The notes: generated from the letters alone by a model not told the origin. 51,787 bases of DNA from Actinomadura harenae (GCF_003696215.1 NZ_RFFG01000055.1:1-51787), one strand, 5' to 3'. Numbered from the stretch's first letter, positions 1 through 8,438 are shown. Numbers and translations are program-made.

Positions 1-195
1 CCCCGGCCCCGCGCCGTCCGCTCGACTGACCGGAACCGGCCGCCGCGTCCGCCCGGCGCGGCGGCCCCCTGAACCAGGCCGTCTCGGTGGCAGGCCCGAC
101 CCGTTCTTTCTTGGATGGTTTGACGGGTCCGCGCGCCTCCCGACGCGGCCGCCGCGCGTCCGGCTCTCCCTCTCGTTGGCCGGACGCGAAAAGGC

Positions 196-226
196 GGGGC
201 CGCGCACTCCATCAGTGCGCGGCCCC
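196..226 (-). terminator. Rho-independent terminator of the ABC1 kinase gene
   Basis: A perfect 13-bp stem (196-208 with 214-226) closes on a 5-nt loop. Read on the minus strand it is followed by GCC and then four T residues. It sits 20 bp after the stop of the minus-strand kinase gene. The first 195 bases of the window hold no gene that I can support. Confidence 0.8.
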
Positions 227-246
227 GTTCTGCTTTCGGAGGCTTG

Positions 247-1662
247 TCAGGCGACCGGTTCGGGCTCGCCTTCGCCCGATCCGACCGCCTCGTCCAGCTC
301 GGCCGCCGCGTCGGCCGCTGCGTCGGCTGCGTCGGCTGCGTCGGCCTCGTCGGCGAAGCCGGAGACCCAGCGGAGGGACTCGGCGCGTGCGGGGATCTCG
401 CATTCGAGCTGGCAGAGGACACCCGTCCCGGCGGACAGGACGCGGTGGACGATCACGTACTGCGGCGGCAGGTTCAGCTGCCGGACGACGTTGGTCGGAC
501 GCAGGTCCGTGACGCGGGCGGCCATGTCGCGCAGCCACTCGCGGTTGAACTTGAAGGTCTCGGTGACGAACGGCTCGGTGATCGGGGCGAGGAACGCCTC
601 CAGGCCCTCGATGTCGACCTCGACGCCCTCGCGGATGAAGTCCTCGTCGCGGAGCGCGGCCTCGATCTCGTCAATGTCGTCCAGCGTGCCGATGCGCAGC
701 AGGCGGCCCATCCGGTACTGGAATTCCTCGGGGATGCGGTCCACCGCGCCGAAGTCGAGGACGCCGAGCCGCCCGTCCGGGAGCAGCCGGAAGTTGCCCG
801 GGTGCGGGTCGCCGTGCAGCAGCCCGCAGCGGCTCGGCCCGGACAGCAGGAACCGGCAGTACAGCAGCGCCGCGTGGTCCCGGGTCTCCTGGTCGCCGTC
901 GCTGATGATCTTCGAGAGCGGGGTCCCGTCGATCCACTCGGAGACCAGGACGTTCCCCGCCTGCGCGACGACCTCGGGGATGTAGAAGTCGGGGTCGTCC
1001 GCGGGGAAGCCCTCGCGCGTGATCGTCTGGGACTCGGCCTCGACGGTGTAGTCGAGCTCCTCGATCACCCGCTCCTTGAGCTCGGTGAGCATCGACTTGA
1101 CGTCCAGGCCGGGCATGAGCACGCCGAACAGCCGGCCGAGCCGGGCCAGCTGGTTGAAGTCGCTGATCAGCGCCTTGCCCGCGCCCGGGTACTGGACCTT
1201 GACGGCGACGTCCCGGCCGTCGGCCCAGACGGCGCGGTGCACCTGGCCGATGGACGCCGCGGCGGCGGGCCTGTCGTCGAACTCCTGGAACCGGTCCCGC
1301 CAGTCCTCGCCGAGTGCCTCCGCCAGGACCTGGTGGACGGTCGAGGCGGGCAGCGGTGGCGCGGCCTCCTGGAGCCGGGTGAGCGTGGCGCGGTACGGGC
1401 CGGCGATCTCCGGAGGCAGCGCGGCCTCGAAGATCGAGAGCATCTGCCCCAGCTTCATCGCGCCGCCCTTGAGCTCCCCGAGCACCTTGAACAGCTGCTC
1501 GGCGGTGCGCTGCTGGATCTCCATGGCGACCGCCTCGGCGGACTTGCCGAAGGTGCGTTTCCCGACGCCCAGAGCGGTGCGCCCGGCGAAACCGAGCGGG
1601 AGGGACGCCAGCTTTGCGGACCGCGTCACCGCGCGGCGGGGAAGATCGCTCACGGCGACCAT
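247..1662 (-). CDS. ABC1/AarF (UbiB) family atypical kinase
   Basis: 471-aa member of the ABC1/UbiB protein-kinase-like family; known members are ATPases linked to quinone or lipid metabolism, but the actinobacterial role is not defined. Visible are the family KxGQ motif (residues 70-73), the A-rich loop replacing the P-loop (ASIGQVH, about 136-142), the VAVKVQYPG lysine strand (152-160), the catalytic GDPHPGN loop and the LDFG metal motif. The ATG at 1662 is preferred over an in-frame upstream codon at 1692 because the family begins close to this point. The C-terminus is an Ala/Asp-rich tail encoded partly by three perfect copies of a 9-bp repeat (319-345). Transcribed alone, divergent from the crotonase gene, and closed by a strong terminator. 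Confidence 0.9.
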   Translation of the reverse strand: MVAVSDLPRRAVTRSAKLASLPLGFAGRTALGVGKRTFGKSAEAVAMEIQQRTAEQLFKVLGELKGGAMKLGQMLSIFEAALPPEIAGPYRATLTRLQEAAPPLPASTVHQVLAEALGEDWRDRFQEFDDRPAAAASIGQVHRAVWADGRDVAVKVQYPGAGKALISDFNQLARLGRLFGVLMPGLDVKSMLTELKERVIEELDYTVEAESQTITREGFPADDPDFYIPEVVAQAGNVLVSEWIDGTPLSKIISDGDQETRDHAALLYCRFLLSGPSRCGLLHGDPHPGNFRLLPDGRLGVLDFGAVDRIPEEFQYRMGRLLRIGTLDDIDEIEAALRDEDFIREGVEVDIEGLEAFLAPITEPFVTETFKFNREWLRDMAARVTDLRPTNVVRQLNLPPQYVIVHRVLSAGTGVLCQLECEIPARAESLRWVSGFADEADAADAADAAADAAAELDEAVGSGEGEPEPVA

Positions 1663-1805
1663 TGTCGGGGACGGCTGTCGTTCGCGCCACAACGATCCCG
1701 GACAAAACCGACGGCCGGATCCTGCCGCACCTTGACTACCTGCGACAACGTGGTAAGTGTGCGCTTTCTCACGCGGGCGGGGGGTACCCTGCGCGGCCCC
1801 CGCGG

Positions 1806-1811
1806 TACGGT
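1806..1811 (+). promoter_or_regulatory. -10 element of a leaderless promoter
   Basis: TACGGT lies exactly 6 nt before the ATG at 1818, so transcription should begin at or next to the start codon. There is no Shine-Dalgarno sequence. The same hexamer and spacing recur before the metallopeptidase gene at 3784. A second weak candidate (TTGACT at 1732-1737) lies further upstream. Confidence 0.55.
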
Positions 1812-1817
1812 TCGGCC

Positions 1818-2612
1818 ATGGCTGAAGATCACGTCCTGCTGGTGGACCGCCGTCCGGACGGCGTCGCCGTCCTCACGCTGAACGACCCGTCCCGGCGCAA
1901 CGCCATGTCGGACGAGATGACCGACGCCTGGCGGGACGCGCTCACCGACCTGCGCGCCGACACTGGCCTGCGCTGCGTCGTCGTGACCGGCGCGGGCAGC
2001 GCGTTCACCTCGGGCGGCGTGCTGTCCTGGCTCGCCGACACCAACGCGGCCGCGCTGCCCGAGCTGCGCACCCGGATGGCCGGGTACTACCGGACCTGGC
2101 TGATGATCCGGGACCTGGAGGTCCCGACGATCGCGGCCGTGAACGGCCACGCGGTCGGCGCCGGGCTCTGCCTCGCGCTCGCCTGCGACCTGCGCTACGC
2201 CGCCGACGACGCCAAGCTCCTCGCGCCCTTCACCGCCCTCGGCCTGCACCCCGGCATGGCCGCGACCTGGCTCCTCCCCGAGGTCGCGGGACTGCCGCTC
2301 GCCCGCGAGATGCTGCTCACCGGACGCGTCCTCACGGGGGCCGAGGCCGCGGAGAACGGCCTGGTCAACCGGGCCGTCCCGCGCGAGGAGGTGCTGGCCG
2401 AGGCCCTCGCCGCCGCCGGCCGCGTCGCCGCGCAGGCCCCGATCGCGACCCGTCTCACCAAGGCCGCCCTCGCGAACGGCGGCCACCCCGACATGGCGAC
2501 CGCGCTCCGCTGGGAGGCCCTCGCGCAGCCGCTCACGATGACGACCGACGACATGATCGAGGGCCTCACCGCCCAGCGCGAGAAGCGCTCCCCGAGGTTC
2601 ACCGGCCGCTGA
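1818..2612 (+). CDS. Crotonase/enoyl-CoA hydratase superfamily protein without hydratase glutamates
   Basis: 264-aa crotonase-fold protein, presumed cytoplasmic acyl-CoA binding enzyme. The oxyanion-hole segments are visible (GAGSAFTSGG near 58-67, and GHAVGAG at 110-116). Aligned by eye to rat mitochondrial enoyl-CoA hydratase, the two catalytic Glu positions (Glu144 and Glu164) are Cys118 and Phe138 here. A classical hydratase reaction is therefore unlikely, and isomerase, thioesterase-like or another CoA chemistry is possible. The start is fixed by the leaderless promoter 6 nt upstream. It converges on the NmrA-like gene with a 4-nt gap, leaving no room for a separate terminator. Confidence 0.85.
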   Translation: MAEDHVLLVDRRPDGVAVLTLNDPSRRNAMSDEMTDAWRDALTDLRADTGLRCVVVTGAGSAFTSGGVLSWLADTNAAALPELRTRMAGYYRTWLMIRDLEVPTIAAVNGHAVGAGLCLALACDLRYAADDAKLLAPFTALGLHPGMAATWLLPEVAGLPLAREMLLTGRVLTGAEAAENGLVNRAVPREEVLAEALAAAGRVAAQAPIATRLTKAALANGGHPDMATALRWEALAQPLTMTTDDMIEGLTAQREKRSPRFTGR

Positions 2613-2616
2613 TCGA

Positions 2617-3417
2617 TCACCGCGCGGCGGGCCGGGCGGCGCGGGCCGCGCGGGCGTCGGCGACGTGCTCGGCGAGGTAGTCCTCCCAGGTGCGGGTACC
2701 GCGGACCGCGCCCTCGCGCGCCAGGTTGAGCCCGCCACGGTAGGCACGGCCGATCTTGCCCGGCAGCGGGACCGGAAGCATCGGACGGCGCCTGCCCGCC
2801 GCCGCGAGGTACCCGGCCAGCAGCTCGGGCAAGGTGAGGTCGGCCGGTCCGGCCAGGTCGGGGACGAGCCCGGACGGCTCCCCGAGAACGAGCCCGGCCA
2901 GGTGGGCCGCGACGTCCCGCTCGTCCACGGGCTGGAAGCGCAGCGCGCCCGGGGCCGGGATCACCGGCATCTTCGCCATCTTCTCCGCGATGCCGAGGAC
3001 CAGGCTGTGGAACTGGGCGGGCCGGAGCGTCGTCCACGGCACGCCCGAGTCGGCGACGGCCCGCTCGGACGCGAGTTTCGTGCGCATCCACGCCACCGGG
3101 ACGTCGTCCACCCCGGTCACCGAGACGTAGACCAGGTGCCGGGCGCCCGACCGCTTCGCGGCGGCGGCGAGGTTGCGGGTCGCGACGTCGTCGCCCTTGG
3201 GACCGCCCGCCAGGTGGACGATCGTCTCCGCCCCGGCGACGGCCTCGTCGATCCCGTCGCCCTGGAGCAGGTCGCGGGCGACGTACTCGACGCCGTCCGC
3301 GGCCGGGCGGGTGTGCCGGGTGAGCACCCGGACCGGGCGCCCCGCGTCCAGCAGCCGGGGGACGAGCAGGGAGCCGAGCGTCCCGGTGCCGCCGGTGACC
3401 AGAATCGGTGCCGTCAT
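2617..3417 (-). CDS. NmrA-like atypical SDR (NAD(P)-binding) protein
   Basis: 266-aa Rossmann-fold protein of the atypical short-chain dehydrogenase group. The N-terminal TGGTGTLG glycine motif (8-15) binds NAD(P). An IVHLAGG strand, a VYVSVTGVD strand and a TLRPAQFHS segment follow, as in NmrA/complex-I-associated SDRs, which often act as redox sensors or reductases. The usual YxxxK pair is not evident: the tyrosine position reads WMRTK, which argues for an atypical or non-catalytic member. The start has a modest GGAG 8 nt upstream. It is transcribed convergently with the crotonase gene. Substrate unknown. Confidence 0.8.
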   Translation of the reverse strand: MTAPILVTGGTGTLGSLLVPRLLDAGRPVRVLTRHTRPAADGVEYVARDLLQGDGIDEAVAGAETIVHLAGGPKGDDVATRNLAAAAKRSGARHLVYVSVTGVDDVPVAWMRTKLASERAVADSGVPWTTLRPAQFHSLVLGIAEKMAKMPVIPAPGALRFQPVDERDVAAHLAGLVLGEPSGLVPDLAGPADLTLPELLAGYLAAAGRRRPMLPVPLPGKIGRAYRGGLNLAREGAVRGTRTWEDYLAEHVADARAARAARPAAR

Positions 3418-3783
3418 GACTTACTCCGTTCCGAGGGGACGGTGACTGTTTCGCCCCGTCTCCTGGGTAGACGGAAGGAACTTCGGGAATGTGACAGATG
3501 ATCTCCTCTGCCGCTCCCGGGGAGCTCCTGTGAGCCGTCCGGCTCGGGCTCGGCACGTGGCCCGGCACACGGCTCGGCGCGGGGCTCGGCGGGTGCGATC
3601 TCCCGTCACGCTGCGTACCCATTTCGGTCGGACCGAATTCGCCCGGGAGTCTTCCGGCGTGTCGTCCGGGGTGCCGAGAAGGGACCGTCAAGCGGCCCCC
3701 AGGTGGGGAAAACATCGGTCCTGACCTGGGAAAACGGCCAACCCCCCCTGTGGCGGGCGCAAAGTTTTGGGTACGGTTCTTGC
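3418..3783. other. 366-bp divergent intergenic region
   Basis: Lies between the NmrA-like gene (minus) and the metallopeptidase (plus). Short reading frames on both strands here have no recognisable domain or ribosome-binding site and I do not call them. The stretch 3535-3597 is a low-complexity series of GGCTCGGC-like steps. Around 3700-3740 there are CCAGGT and ACCTGG arms and two similar TGGGGAAAAC / TGGGAAAAC segments that could be protein-binding sites. The right end carries the -10 of the metallopeptidase promoter. Confidence 0.5.
3772..3777 (+). promoter_or_regulatory. -10 element of a leaderless promoter
   Basis: TACGGT with 6 nt to the GTG at 3784. The same hexamer and spacing occur before the crotonase gene at 1818. 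No ribosome-binding site lies in between. Confidence 0.55.
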
Positions 3784-4335
3784 GTGCCCCCAAACGTTGA
3801 GGTCCGCCGGAGCAGCAGACGTCGGCGGACGGTGTCCGCATATCGGGACGGGGACAAGGTCGTGGTGATGCTGCCGTCCCGGCTCAGCAAGGCCGAGGAG
3901 GAACAGTGGATCGCGACCATCCTCCAACGGCTCGCCGACCGTGAGCGCCGCCGCCGTCCCAGTGACGCCGACCTGGAGACGCGCGCCCACGAGCTGTCCC
4001 GCCGCTATCTGGACGGCCGCGCCGTCCCGGTGAGCGTCCGCTGGGTCGAGAACCAGCGCACCCGCTGGGGATCGTGCACCCCGGAGGACGGGACCATCCG
4101 GCTCTCCACCCGGCTCCGCGGGATGCCGGCCTGGGTCGTCGACTACGTCCTGGTCCACGAACTGGCACACCTTCTCGTCCCGGGGCACGGCGCCGACTTC
4201 TGGGAACTCGTCGCCCACTACCCGAAGACCGAGCGCGCCCGCGGCTACCTGGAGGGCGTCGCCGCCGCGGCCCACCTCCCCATGGAGTCCGGCGCCTCCG
4301 ACGAGGACGATCTCCGTCACGGAGTGGCCGGTTGA
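3784..4335 (+). CDS. YgjP-like zinc metallopeptidase (M48 family, DUF45)
   Basis: 183-aa YgjP/DUF45 protein, a soluble zincin-fold metallopeptidase. The zinc motif HELAH is at 125-129, with Glu126 as the general base, and a third ligand is probably His135 in GHGADFW. The preceding RTRWGSC block (about 92-98) is the other family hallmark. The N-terminus is strongly basic. The GTG start is chosen because of the leaderless promoter at 3772; an in-frame upstream ATG would add 27 residues with no family similarity. The next gene starts inside its stop (TTGA overlap), so the two are translationally coupled. Confidence 0.88.
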   Translation: MPPNVEVRRSSRRRRTVSAYRDGDKVVVMLPSRLSKAEEEQWIATILQRLADRERRRRPSDADLETRAHELSRRYLDGRAVPVSVRWVENQRTRWGSCTPEDGTIRLSTRLRGMPAWVVDYVLVHELAHLLVPGHGADFWELVAHYPKTERARGYLEGVAAAAHLPMESGASDEDDLRHGVAG

Positions 4336-5087
4336 CCACCCGCCCGCGGCCCGCCACGGCCGCCGCACACGACGGCACTCTTCCGCAGAACGAGGTCTTT
4401 CCGCAGGTGGACGACGCATTCGCGCAGGACGGGACGGAGGGCGAGGAGTACTCGCCGGAGCGGGCCGTCCGGTACGCGGGGGTCCTGTCGGTACGGTCGT
4501 CCGGCGGGCACGCGCAGGCGCCGCCCGGCGTGGACGCCGACGAGTACCGCCTGGCGCTGCTCGAGGACACCTACGAGGTCGTCGCGGGCCTGGAACTGGT
4601 GACCGCGGCGCTCGTCCTCGACCCGCCCGACCAGCCCGACGCCGAGGCGCTGACCTGGCCCGGGACCCCGATCGTCCGGGAGCCGGCCCTGCCCGGCGCG
4701 TTCGCCGCGCTGCACGCGCTCGGCGCGACCGAGGCCGCGCTGATCGCCCCGGACGCCCCCGATCTTCCGCCGCTGCTGCTCGGCAAGCTGTTCCGCGCGC
4801 TCGGGCACGCCCCGGCCGCGGCCTGCCAGTCCGCCGGGGGAGGGCTGGTCGCGCTGGCGGCCCGGCTGCCCCTGGCGTCCTGGCTCGCGGACGCCCTGAC
4901 CGGCACGGACCTGGACGACCCGGACGCCCTGACCCGGCTGCGCGCCGCGGCCCCCCGTCCTGGGCAGATCCCGCAGGGCCCGAGCTGGCACCGGCTCCGC
5001 GTTCCTGCCGACGTCGGACTCCTCGACCCCCGCCTGGAGGGCTGGGAGTCGACCCGCGCCCTCCTCGAAGGCCGCCCCGTCTTCTGA
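4332..5087 (+). CDS. Unrecognised protein coupled to the YgjP peptidase, possibly DUF2064/GT-A-like
   Basis: 251-aa protein beginning with TTG that overlaps the upstream TGA by three bases, so it is probably co-translated with the YgjP gene. I do not recognise the family with certainty. The middle (ALIAPDAPDLP, then LLGKLFRAL, then a GGGLVALA segment) resembles the layout of DUF2064/CofC-like nucleotidyl- or glycosyl-transferase folds, where an acidic D-P motif is followed by a Gly-rich strand. The first 80 residues are acidic and probably disordered. No signal peptide or membrane segment is seen. Function is open. Confidence 0.7.
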   Translation: MTTRPRPATAAAHDGTLPQNEVFPQVDDAFAQDGTEGEEYSPERAVRYAGVLSVRSSGGHAQAPPGVDADEYRLALLEDTYEVVAGLELVTAALVLDPPDQPDAEALTWPGTPIVREPALPGAFAALHALGATEAALIAPDAPDLPPLLLGKLFRALGHAPAAACQSAGGGLVALAARLPLASWLADALTGTDLDDPDALTRLRAAAPRPGQIPQGPSWHRLRVPADVGLLDPRLEGWESTRALLEGRPVF

Positions 5088-5105
5088 CGCCTCGTCCCGT
5101 TTCGG

Positions 5106-5675
5106 CTAAGGGGCGGTGCGGGCGGCGGCGACCAGGGCGCGGACGACGTCGTCGGTCGGCTCGGGAAGGTCGTCCAGGGGGAACCAGCGGAGATCGTCCG
5201 ACTCGTCGCTGCGCTCGGCCCGCGCGCCGGGCGGCGCGACCGCCGCGTACTGGACGTCCAGGTGCCAGGAGCCCCCGGGATGGCAGGGCACGAGGTGCCG
5301 GTCGAGCCGCAGCGGACCCGGCAGCAGGACGAGCCCGGAGATTCCGGACTCCTCCGTGGCCTCGCGCAGCGCCGCGTCCGCGAGGGTGGCGTCGCCCGGC
5401 TCGCAGTGCCCGCCGAGCTGGAGCCAGCGCTTGACCTTCGCGTGCAGGGTCAGCAGCACGCGCGACCGCGAGGCGTCCAGGACGAGCGTGCTCGCCGTGA
5501 TGTGACCGGGAACACATTCACGCCAGGTGCCGTCCGGATGCGCCGCCAGGTGCTCGAGGAACCCGTCGCGGACGGCCTTCTGGCCGGCGTCGGGCGCCGT
5601 CCACGCCGAGAGGACGCGGACGGCGTCGGCGTGCACCGGGGGGAGGCCGGCGTGCACCGGGGGGAGGGACGTCAC
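5106..5675 (-). CDS. NUDIX hydrolase
   Basis: 189-aa NUDIX hydrolase acting on a nucleoside-diphosphate-linked substrate that cannot be told from sequence. The Nudix box begins at GGHCEPGD (88-95) and ends with REATEESGI (104-112). It has Asp where the first Glu normally lies and one extra residue before REx2EE, a variant I associate with actinobacterial members. The GTG start at 5675 overlaps the stop of the preceding 58-aa gene (GTGA), which fixes the start. An in-frame 21-bp duplication encodes two copies of LPPVHA near the N-terminus. Last gene of a three-gene coupled operon. Confidence 0.85.
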   Translation of the reverse strand: MTSLPPVHAGLPPVHADAVRVLSAWTAPDAGQKAVRDGFLEHLAAHPDGTWRECVPGHITASTLVLDASRSRVLLTLHAKVKRWLQLGGHCEPGDATLADAALREATEESGISGLVLLPGPLRLDRHLVPCHPGGSWHLDVQYAAVAPPGARAERSDESDDLRWFPLDDLPEPTDDVVRALVAAARTAP

Positions 5676-5848
5676 ACGCGCCCCACCCGCGGGTAGCGGG
5701 AGTCGGTGCGCTGGTGGCGTCGGCGCTCCTGGTCGCTGGGACGCTGCCAGCACAGGGCGGTGCGGGCCGTCCGGCGGCGGATGATCGCCGCGCGGGACGG
5801 CGTCAGCGAGCAGCCGTTGACGTGGGAGGCGGGACGGGCCGCGCTCAT
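5672..5848 (-). CDS. 58-aa basic protein, unknown, between DUF2342 protease and NUDIX genes
   Basis: 58-aa very basic protein (many Arg, two Cys at 13 and 33). Its ATG overlaps the stop of the DUF2342 protease gene (ATGA), and its TGA overlaps the GTG of the NUDIX gene (GTGA). This two-sided overlap is the main evidence that it is translated. It ends in RYPRVGRV. No signal peptide, membrane segment or known domain is seen. It could be a nucleic-acid-binding or scaffolding peptide, or mainly serve to carry ribosomes from one gene to the next. Confidence 0.7.
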   Translation of the reverse strand: MSAARPASHVNGCSLTPSRAAIIRRRTARTALCWQRPSDQERRRHQRTDSRYPRVGRV

Positions 5849-7263
5849 GCGCCCGGCTCCGCGTCGCCCTTGCCCTCGCCGTCCTCGCCCTTGTTCTCGT
5901 CCCTGCTCTCGTCCTTGCCCTCGTCCTTGGCGGCGTCCTCGTCGGGGCGCTGCTCGGTGAGGGCGGTCAGGTCGGCGTCCGACAGGCCCGGCGAATCGGG
6001 GTCGCCGTGGACGTAGGAATCCGGATCGGTGAGATCGTCGGCGGTGGGCAGCAGGTCGGGGTGCTCCCAGATCGCGTCCCGGCCGTCGGTGCCGCGGACC
6101 TCGGTGAGCGTCCGCCACAGCGCCCCGGCCTCGCGCAGCCGGCGGGGCCGCAGCTCCAGGCCGACGAGCGTGGCGAAGGTGCGCTCGGCGGGACCGCCGG
6201 TCGCGCGCCGCCGCCGGACGGCCTCGGCGAGCTTGACCGCCTCGGGCAGCCGGCCGTCCGCGACCCGGTTGACGACCGTGTCGACCCAGCCCTCGACCAG
6301 CGCGAGCGTGGTCTCGAGGCGGGCGAGCGCGGCCTTCTGCTGCGGGGTCTCGGCGGGCGTCAGGGAGATCCCGTCGCCGAGCGCCTCCTGGAGGGCCTCG
6401 GGGTTGGACAGGTCCAGCCCGGAGACGGCCTGCTCGATCCCGGACAGGTCGACGGTGATGCCGCGCGCGTAGTCCTCGACGGCGCCGAGCAGGTGCGCCC
6501 GCAGCCACGGGACGTGCGCGAACAGCCGCTGGTGGGCGGCCTCGCGCAGCGCCAGGTACAGGCGGACCTCGTCCTCGGAGACCTCGAGGCCGTCGCCGAA
6601 CGCGGTGACGGCGGCGGGCAGCAGCGCGCCGACCCCGGCGGGGGCGAGCGGCAGGCCCACGTCGCTGGACGAGGTGACCTCCTTGGCGAGCGCGCCGAGC
6701 GCCTGCCCGGTCTGGCCGCCGACCATGGCCCCGGCCATCTGCCGGACCATCCCGATCAGCGGGCCGGCCATCGCCTGCATCTCGGCCGGGACGTCCTCGC
6801 CGAGGCCGCCGCCGAGGGCGCCGCCCATCGACTCGACCATCCGGGACGCGATGGGGTCGCAGACCTTCTCCCAGACGGGGAGGGTGTTCTCGATCCACTC
6901 GGACCGGCTCCACGCCTGGGGGGTGCGGATCCCCGCGGGCAGCGTGGTGCCCTCGTCCAGCCAGAGGTCGGCCAGGCGGAGCGCCTCCACGACCTTGGTG
7001 CGCTCGGCGTCCAGGACGGACGGGTCGCCGCCGTCCTCCACTACGGTGTGCCGGGCGATGTTCTTGGCGAGATCCCAGTTCAGGGGGCCGGCGGAGCCGC
7101 CCCCAGGGGCGCCCTGGGTGCCGATCATGTCGGCGAAGCGGTGCAGCATGTCGGCGAACTGCCTCATGTCGCCCATGCCGCCGCCCATACCGCCGAACGG
7201 GTCCCGGGGCTTGTCGTCGTCACCGTCGCCAGGACGGTTGAAGCCGAACGGAGTGTCATTCAT
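5845..7263 (-). CDS. DUF2342 zinc-dependent metalloprotease family protein
   Basis: 472-aa DUF2342 (zincin-like) protein, a conserved actinobacterial family usually named zinc-dependent metalloprotease or hydrolase. The N-terminus is Gly/Met-rich, followed by the conserved NWDLAK region, the SRSEWIENTLP segment and the helix REAAHQRLFAHVPWL. In that helix the classical HExxH reads HQRLF, so catalysis by the textbook zincin mechanism is doubtful for this subgroup. The C-terminal 35 residues are a low-complexity Asp/Glu/Lys tail. The ATG at 7263 follows a GGGGG ribosome-binding site; an upstream in-frame ATG at 7284 lacks one. First gene of the operon with the 58-aa and NUDIX genes. Confidence 0.85.
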   Translation of the reverse strand: MNDTPFGFNRPGDGDDDKPRDPFGGMGGGMGDMRQFADMLHRFADMIGTQGAPGGGSAGPLNWDLAKNIARHTVVEDGGDPSVLDAERTKVVEALRLADLWLDEGTTLPAGIRTPQAWSRSEWIENTLPVWEKVCDPIASRMVESMGGALGGGLGEDVPAEMQAMAGPLIGMVRQMAGAMVGGQTGQALGALAKEVTSSSDVGLPLAPAGVGALLPAAVTAFGDGLEVSEDEVRLYLALREAAHQRLFAHVPWLRAHLLGAVEDYARGITVDLSGIEQAVSGLDLSNPEALQEALGDGISLTPAETPQQKAALARLETTLALVEGWVDTVVNRVADGRLPEAVKLAEAVRRRRATGGPAERTFATLVGLELRPRRLREAGALWRTLTEVRGTDGRDAIWEHPDLLPTADDLTDPDSYVHGDPDSPGLSDADLTALTEQRPDEDAAKDEGKDESRDENKGEDGEGKGDAEPGA

Positions 7264-7352
7264 CGGTTTGCCCCCGGCATGCATGATGGGCTCATATCCG
7301 CAACGTTAGCCGGTCCCGGCGAGGTCGCGTACACAGAGAAGGGGGCGCTCCC

Positions 7353-8438
7353 GTGGCAACGGGCAAGGTTCGCCCTCGGCGTAGCAAGGGCCCGGTCGTC
7401 GCCGTCACCGGCGCGGCGTCCGGCGCGGGGCGGCTGCTGGCCGCCCGGCTCGCCGAGCGCGAGGAGATCCGCAAGGTCGTGGCCGTGGACGGCCACCGCG
7501 GCGACGTGCCGGGGGTGACCTGGCGGGTCGTGGACATCCGTGACCCGCTGCTGTCCAACCGGCTCTCGGACGTCGACGTGATCGTCAACCTCGACATCGA
7601 GCGCTCACCCGACGTGGACGCCAAGGACCGCCGCACGCACAACGTCCGCGGCGCCCAGACCGTGGTGACGGCCGCCGCGGCCGCCCGGGTCCGGCGGGTC
7701 GTATTGGTCACGAGCGCGATGGTGTACGGCGCGACCGCGGGCAACGAGGTCCCGCTGCGCGAGGACGCGCCGCTGCTCGCCGAGGCCAGCACCTCGATCG
7801 CGGGCGACTACCTGGAGATCGAGGAGCTCGCCGCGTCGTCCGCCGCGACCCACCCGGGGCTCTCGGTCACGCTCGTCCGCCCGGCCGCCCTCGTCGGGCC
7901 CGGCGTGGACACGGTCGTGACCAGGCATTTCGAGGCTCCGCGGCTGCTGACCGTCAAGGGCAGCGAGCCCGCCTGGCAGTTCTGTCACATCGAGGACCTA
8001 GCGTCCGCGCTGGAGACGGTCGTGATCGAGGACCTGCCCGGCCCGGTCGCGGTCGGCTGCGACGGCTGGCTCGGCATGGACGAGGTGGCCGAGATCACCG
8101 GCAAGCGCGGGTTCGAGCTGCCCGCCGCCGTGACCTTCGGCATGGCGCAGCGCCTGCACCGCCTCGGCATGACCCCGGCCCCCGCGACCGACCTGCACTA
8201 CGTCGCCTACCCCTGGGTCGTGGACGCGGCGCGCCTGCGGGCCGCCGGCTGGAAGCCCGCCTACGACAACGCGACCGCCCTGCTCGTCCTGATGGAGGAG
8301 GGCTCCGGGCGGCACGCGGTCGTCGGACGCCGCGTGGGGGGCAAGGAGGCCACGATGGCGACCGCCGCCGGAGCCACCGTCGCCGCCATCGGCGCGGCCG
8401 CGGCGATCCGCCGGGCCCGCCGCCGCCGACGCGTGTGA
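7353..8438 (+). CDS. Extended SDR / NAD-dependent epimerase-like protein with C-terminal membrane-like segment
   Basis: 361-aa extended-SDR protein. The Rossmann motif TGAASGAG (19-26) binds NAD(P), and VTSAMVYG with a downstream TSIAGDYLEIE region corresponds to the active-site part, where the usual YxxxK is altered. A TLVRPAALVGPG block and a C-terminal substrate domain follow. The last 30 residues are a small Ala-rich hydrophobic stretch ending RARRRRRV, which could anchor the protein or bind nucleic acid. GTG start with AAGGGGG 7 nt upstream. Divergent from the DUF2342 operon. The stop codon is followed by two further TGAs in a 14-bp tandem repeat. Confidence 0.85.
   Translation: MATGKVRPRRSKGPVVAVTGAASGAGRLLAARLAEREEIRKVVAVDGHRGDVPGVTWRVVDIRDPLLSNRLSDVDVIVNLDIERSPDVDAKDRRTHNVRGAQTVVTAAAAARVRRVVLVTSAMVYGATAGNEVPLREDAPLLAEASTSIAGDYLEIEELAASSAATHPGLSVTLVRPAALVGPGVDTVVTRHFEAPRLLTVKGSEPAWQFCHIEDLASALETVVIEDLPGPVAVGCDGWLGMDEVAEITGKRGFELPAAVTFGMAQRLHRLGMTPAPATDLHYVAYPWVVDAARLRAAGWKPAYDNATALLVLMEEGSGRHAVVGRRVGGKEATMATAAGATVAAIGAAAAIRRARRRRRV

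Noticed and set aside
3421..3724. Small open frames on both strands in the 366-bp divergent region
   Set aside because: No start signals, no domain, low-complexity Arg-rich translation.
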